Below, one piece after another: positions 61,579 to 64,000 of a DNA stretch of 64,000 bases (position 1 is the first letter of the stretch; the number at the start of each line of letters is the position of its first letter). Source of the stretch: JALYTZ01 sp036559125 (GTDB taxonomy: Bacteria > Vulcanimicrobiota > Vulcanimicrobiia > Vulcanimicrobiales > Vulcanimicrobiaceae); assembly GCA_036559125.1 (NCBI GenBank), contig DATBTT010000056.1, forward strand, positions 1 through 64,000, read 5' to 3'. The translations under genes were made by a program, and so were the position numbers. A model generated the notes under the pieces. It was not told the DNA's origin and ran no database searches. It saw only the letters and a list, made by a program, of their open reading frames with translations.

Positions 61579-63732
61579 CTAGTTATTGCCTGAATCGCCG
61601 CTGCCTGCCAGGATCACGCGTACGTTTCGAAAGGCGACGGTTCCGGCTCGCATGACCGGAGGGCCGCCGAGGGCATTGAGGACGTACAGCGACTTCAGCG
61701 AGGCCGGTTGCGCGAGCGACGCCGGGAATTTTACCACAACGTGCCGCCAACCGTTCCAGGTTATTTTCCCGGCGGTGAGCGCGACACGCTCGTTGATTGC
61801 GTTTACCAACGCTACGCGGAGCACTTCGCCGTTTCCGTCGCCGTCGACGTCGAACGAAAAGCCGAGCGCTCCGTCCGGCAACGGCACGTGTCCTTGGATG
61901 TATGCCGCGCGCTGCGTACCGGTGAAATCGTAGCTCAAGGACACGCACGCCGGACAGGGCGCTCCGAAGGCGAGCGATCCGGGACCGCCGCGAGGGATCG
62001 TTGCGAATGCGACGTGTCCGCCGAGTTGCACCGGAGATTCGTGCTGACCAACCGTCACGCGCTCATCGGCAACCGCGCCCGCGATGCGCACGCTTACCGT
62101 CGCATCGCTCGTTGCGGCCTGGAACGTTCCGTCGGGCGCGATGCGGCCGTTCGACGCCGTCCACTGCAGGTGCGGCGGCAGAACGATCGGGTATCCGGAC
62201 CGGTCGAACGCCCGAGCGGTCACGCGCACGCGTCCGTTCGGCGATACGTTGGGGTCTTTCGGGAGCAGTTCGAGGCGAGCGGCGTCGTCGACGACATGCA
62301 CGGGAACGTCGGCCGTGAGCGATCCACGTTCGACATGCAGAATGCCCGTGCGCGCCGCCTTTCCCGCGACGAACGTTTCCCCTTCGATGGCGCCGAGGTC
62401 GCCCGGGATAGCGCGAATCCGCAACGTCCTCGTGGAGTCCACCGGATGGCCGGCAGCGTCGGTGGTCGCATCGCTAAGGGCGACTCGAGCGCCCACAAAC
62501 GCGCGAACGAACTGTGGCTGCATTGCGATTCGCGCCGGCGGTCCCTGGGGTGCGTCGCTGTAGACCAGGAGCGCATCGCCCACGCGCCGCTGCGTTCCGT
62601 CGGAGGGCGAATTTTGCACGACGGCGCGGCTCTGGCCGAGCTGCCGCGCGACCAGCGTAGAACTGCCGCCCCCGTCGAGCGCCATTCCCTGCACGGCGCC
62701 GAACGCGAGCATGAGCGAACCGAATTGGGCGCGCGTAAGACCGATGGAAAGGGCCGGCTGGCGACCGTCGACGACGATGAGCAAGAGGGTGCCGTCGGAC
62801 GTCACGGCGGCGCCCGAACTCGGGATGCGCGTATCGAACTCGCCGCCGGAGGGACCGTCGGGATCTGCATACGCCGCGCCGTTATCGACCAGCAGCGGGC
62901 CGCCGCCGACCGCGGCCAGTAAATCGTCGAGCGGCGGCGTGGCCGAAGCTTGGATCGCTATCGTGTCGCCCGCGTTGACGTCACCGGCATTACCGTAGGC
63001 GTTGACGCCGATGCCCAAGTAATATCCCGGCGGCTGCGCTTGCGCGTTATCGACGACGCCCTTTACGCGGTAACCGGCAAACGGTGGCGACCCCGTGAGC
63101 GGTTGCAGTTGCACGAGCGTTAGGTTCGGCACCGGCGGCACCTCGCCGAACTCCGGCGTCAGCAGCGACGTCCCGCCCTTGGGCGGCGGCCAATCGTTGA
63201 CGCCGTCGAGTTGCACCGTTGACCCATCGGCGAGTTGCAGGTTCCCGGCGAATGCGAATTCTGCGAACTCGATCTGCTTCTCGCGCGTGAGGCCGAGCGC
63301 GTACCGCTTCATCGGCGTTTTAATGAGGCGGCCGCCTTCGACTAGGATGTTGAGCGGCGCGTTGGTATTGTTGATGTCGAAGTAATCACCGTTTATGCCG
63401 GCAATTGCTCCGGTTCGCGCGGCCATCGCAGAGACGGTTTCGCCGGTTGACGAGAGCCGGTCAGACGCGAGCGCGGTATCGATACGCACGTCGGGCGCGT
63501 GTAGGTCGACTGAGACGACATGAATCGAAAGCGGACCGTCGATCGTCCACAGTTCGTAGTCGCCCGAGGTCACGCCGGGTGCTACAAACGAGAGGGTCGG
63601 CGCGTCGGTTAGGATCTGCGGAAACGGTGCCGGCGGTGCTAGCGTCGAGGGCAGTTGCGCCGCCGCAGCGGCGACCGGCCCGAATATGCAGAGCAGCGCG
63701 AGCAGCAATCGGAGCATCGTTTTTGCGGTCAT
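61579..63732 (-). CDS. Exported NAGPA-domain (phosphodiester glycosidase family) protein
   Basis: About 717 residues from ATG 63732. A signal peptide (LRLLLALLCIFGPVAAAAA) is followed by a NAGPA-type domain: GINGDYFDINNTNAPLNILV, KTPMKRYALG, LLLIVVDGRQPALSIGLT, FGAVQGMALDGGGSSTLVAR. The C-terminal half holds Ig-like and jelly-roll-like segments. NAGPA domains cleave GlcNAc-phosphodiesters or act in exopolysaccharide handling. The ATG overlaps the stop of the upstream gene (ATGA). Confidence 0.84.
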   Translation of the reverse strand: MTAKTMLRLLLALLCIFGPVAAAAAQLPSTLAPPAPFPQILTDAPTLSFVAPGVTSGDYELWTIDGPLSIHVVSVDLHAPDVRIDTALASDRLSSTGETVSAMAARTGAIAGINGDYFDINNTNAPLNILVEGGRLIKTPMKRYALGLTREKQIEFAEFAFAGNLQLADGSTVQLDGVNDWPPPKGGTSLLTPEFGEVPPVPNLTLVQLQPLTGSPPFAGYRVKGVVDNAQAQPPGYYLGIGVNAYGNAGDVNAGDTIAIQASATPPLDDLLAAVGGGPLLVDNGAAYADPDGPSGGEFDTRIPSSGAAVTSDGTLLLIVVDGRQPALSIGLTRAQFGSLMLAFGAVQGMALDGGGSSTLVARQLGQSRAVVQNSPSDGTQRRVGDALLVYSDAPQGPPARIAMQPQFVRAFVGARVALSDATTDAAGHPVDSTRTLRIRAIPGDLGAIEGETFVAGKAARTGILHVERGSLTADVPVHVVDDAARLELLPKDPNVSPNGRVRVTARAFDRSGYPIVLPPHLQWTASNGRIAPDGTFQAATSDATVSVRIAGAVADERVTVGQHESPVQLGGHVAFATIPRGGPGSLAFGAPCPACVSLSYDFTGTQRAAYIQGHVPLPDGALGFSFDVDGDGNGEVLRVALVNAINERVALTAGKITWNGWRHVVVKFPASLAQPASLKSLYVLNALGGPPVMRAGTVAFRNVRVILAGSGDSGNN

Positions 63733-64000
63733 TTCGTCGCGACACCGAGCGGAAAACCGCCGGTGGCAAAGGGAGCGCGCGGCGCGCGACGCAGCGTGCG
63801 CAAATCGAACACGTCTATCTGGTTCGAGCGCGCGCACGGAACGAATAACCGTTGCGACGCCGCGTCCACATGCGGGCGCCAGGGCGTATCGCACGTACGC
63901 AACGGAGAACGTACCGCGCGCAGGGTTCTTTCGTCGAGCACCTCGACGGTATTATCGGCCTCGTCGGTCACGAACAGGCGCCGGCGTCCGGCATCGAGCG
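63729..64000 (-). CDS. YVTN-type beta-propeller protein, 3' part only
   Basis: The frame is open to the right edge and ends at 63729. It contains YncE/YVTN-style repeat units: RRRLFVTDEADNTVEVLDER and RLFVPCARSNQIDVFDLRTL. It overlaps the NAGPA-domain gene by four bases. The full gene lies outside the window. Confidence 0.68.
   Translation of the reverse strand, partial: LDAGRRRLFVTDEADNTVEVLDERTLRAVRSPLRTCDTPWRPHVDAASQRLFVPCARSNQIDVFDLRTLRRAPRAPFATGGFPLGVATK

Overview
The window looks like a chromosomal stretch of an uncultured, GC-rich bacterium. It is gene-dense, starts are often GTG or TTG, and many genes overlap by 4 to 14 bases. It carries the futalosine route to menaquinone (mqnB, mqnD), an ETF:quinone oxidoreductase, a SUF-type Fe-S system with a divergent SufR-like regulator, many secreted lipoproteins with a GGG-rich linker, and several very large ATPase regulators. 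This mix reminds me of candidate-phylum soil lineages such as Eremiobacterota/WPS-2. That placement is a guess from gene content and was not tested. I saw no rRNA, tRNA, CRISPR array, phage genes or insertion-sequence transposase.

Layout. 0-3.7 kb: NamZ-like muramidase end, mqnD, mqnB, queE, queD (minus strand), then a DUF4438 protein. 3.7-8.2 kb: a 2-oxoacid dehydrogenase operon with two tandem E1-alpha genes, one E1-beta and one E2. 8.2-8.6 kb: a 21-base minisatellite between inverted palindromic repeats. 8.6-18.6 kb: VOC protein, M20 amidohydrolase, FAD oxidoreductase, cyclase-ATPase regulator, beta-CASP hydrolase, LOG-like protein, M14-type peptidase with a broken partial copy behind it. 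18.7-24.7 kb: ETF-QO, then thiO-thiS-thiG-rhodanese, a methyltransferase, a peroxiredoxin read through an in-frame UGA, and a metallo-hydrolase. 24.7-25 kb: a large inverted-repeat element between dispersed repeats. 25-31.7 kb (minus): pcp, a PHP protein with a histone-H1-like tail, an EF-G-like GTPase, an oligopeptide-binding lipoprotein and a PyrE-like enzyme. 32-38.8 kb: LuxR/MalT-type regulator, sedolisin-like lipoprotein, ECF sigma factor plus a fused zinc-finger anti-sigma/alkyltransferase, and hypotheticals. 38.9-44.7 kb: GH125 mannosidase, membrane proteins, acetate symporter ActP with DUF485. 44.7-49.7 kb: sufC-sufD-sufS-sufU facing sufR and a NifU-like scaffold. 49.8-64 kb: PNGase A-like lipoprotein, glyoxalase-like hydrolase, flavin reductase, O-methyltransferase, LON-domain protein, folD, TlpA-like thioredoxin, TldD/TldE pair, NAGPA-domain exoprotein and a beta-propeller fragment.

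Two points stand out. First, the gene at 23489-23905 is a BCP-type peroxiredoxin whose peroxidatic cysteine codon is UGA. A 7-bp hairpin starts 9 bases downstream of that UGA and places its loop 16 bases from it. The protein has no cysteine at all, so this looks like a true selenoprotein. Second, the gene at 36010-36741 joins an HxxxCxxC anti-sigma zinc finger to a complete O6-alkylguanine-DNA alkyltransferase (PCHRV active site) and overlaps an ECF sigma gene. This suggests an alkylation-sensing anti-sigma factor, a sigma-based counterpart of Ada. Both are inferences from sequence.

Other themes are a palindromic dispersed repeat (core TCCTGAGCTTGTCGAAGG) that seeds tandem arrays and has extended at least one coding region, possible N-glycan degradation (PNGase A-like plus GH125), and several genes whose best ribosome-binding site points to a CTG start.
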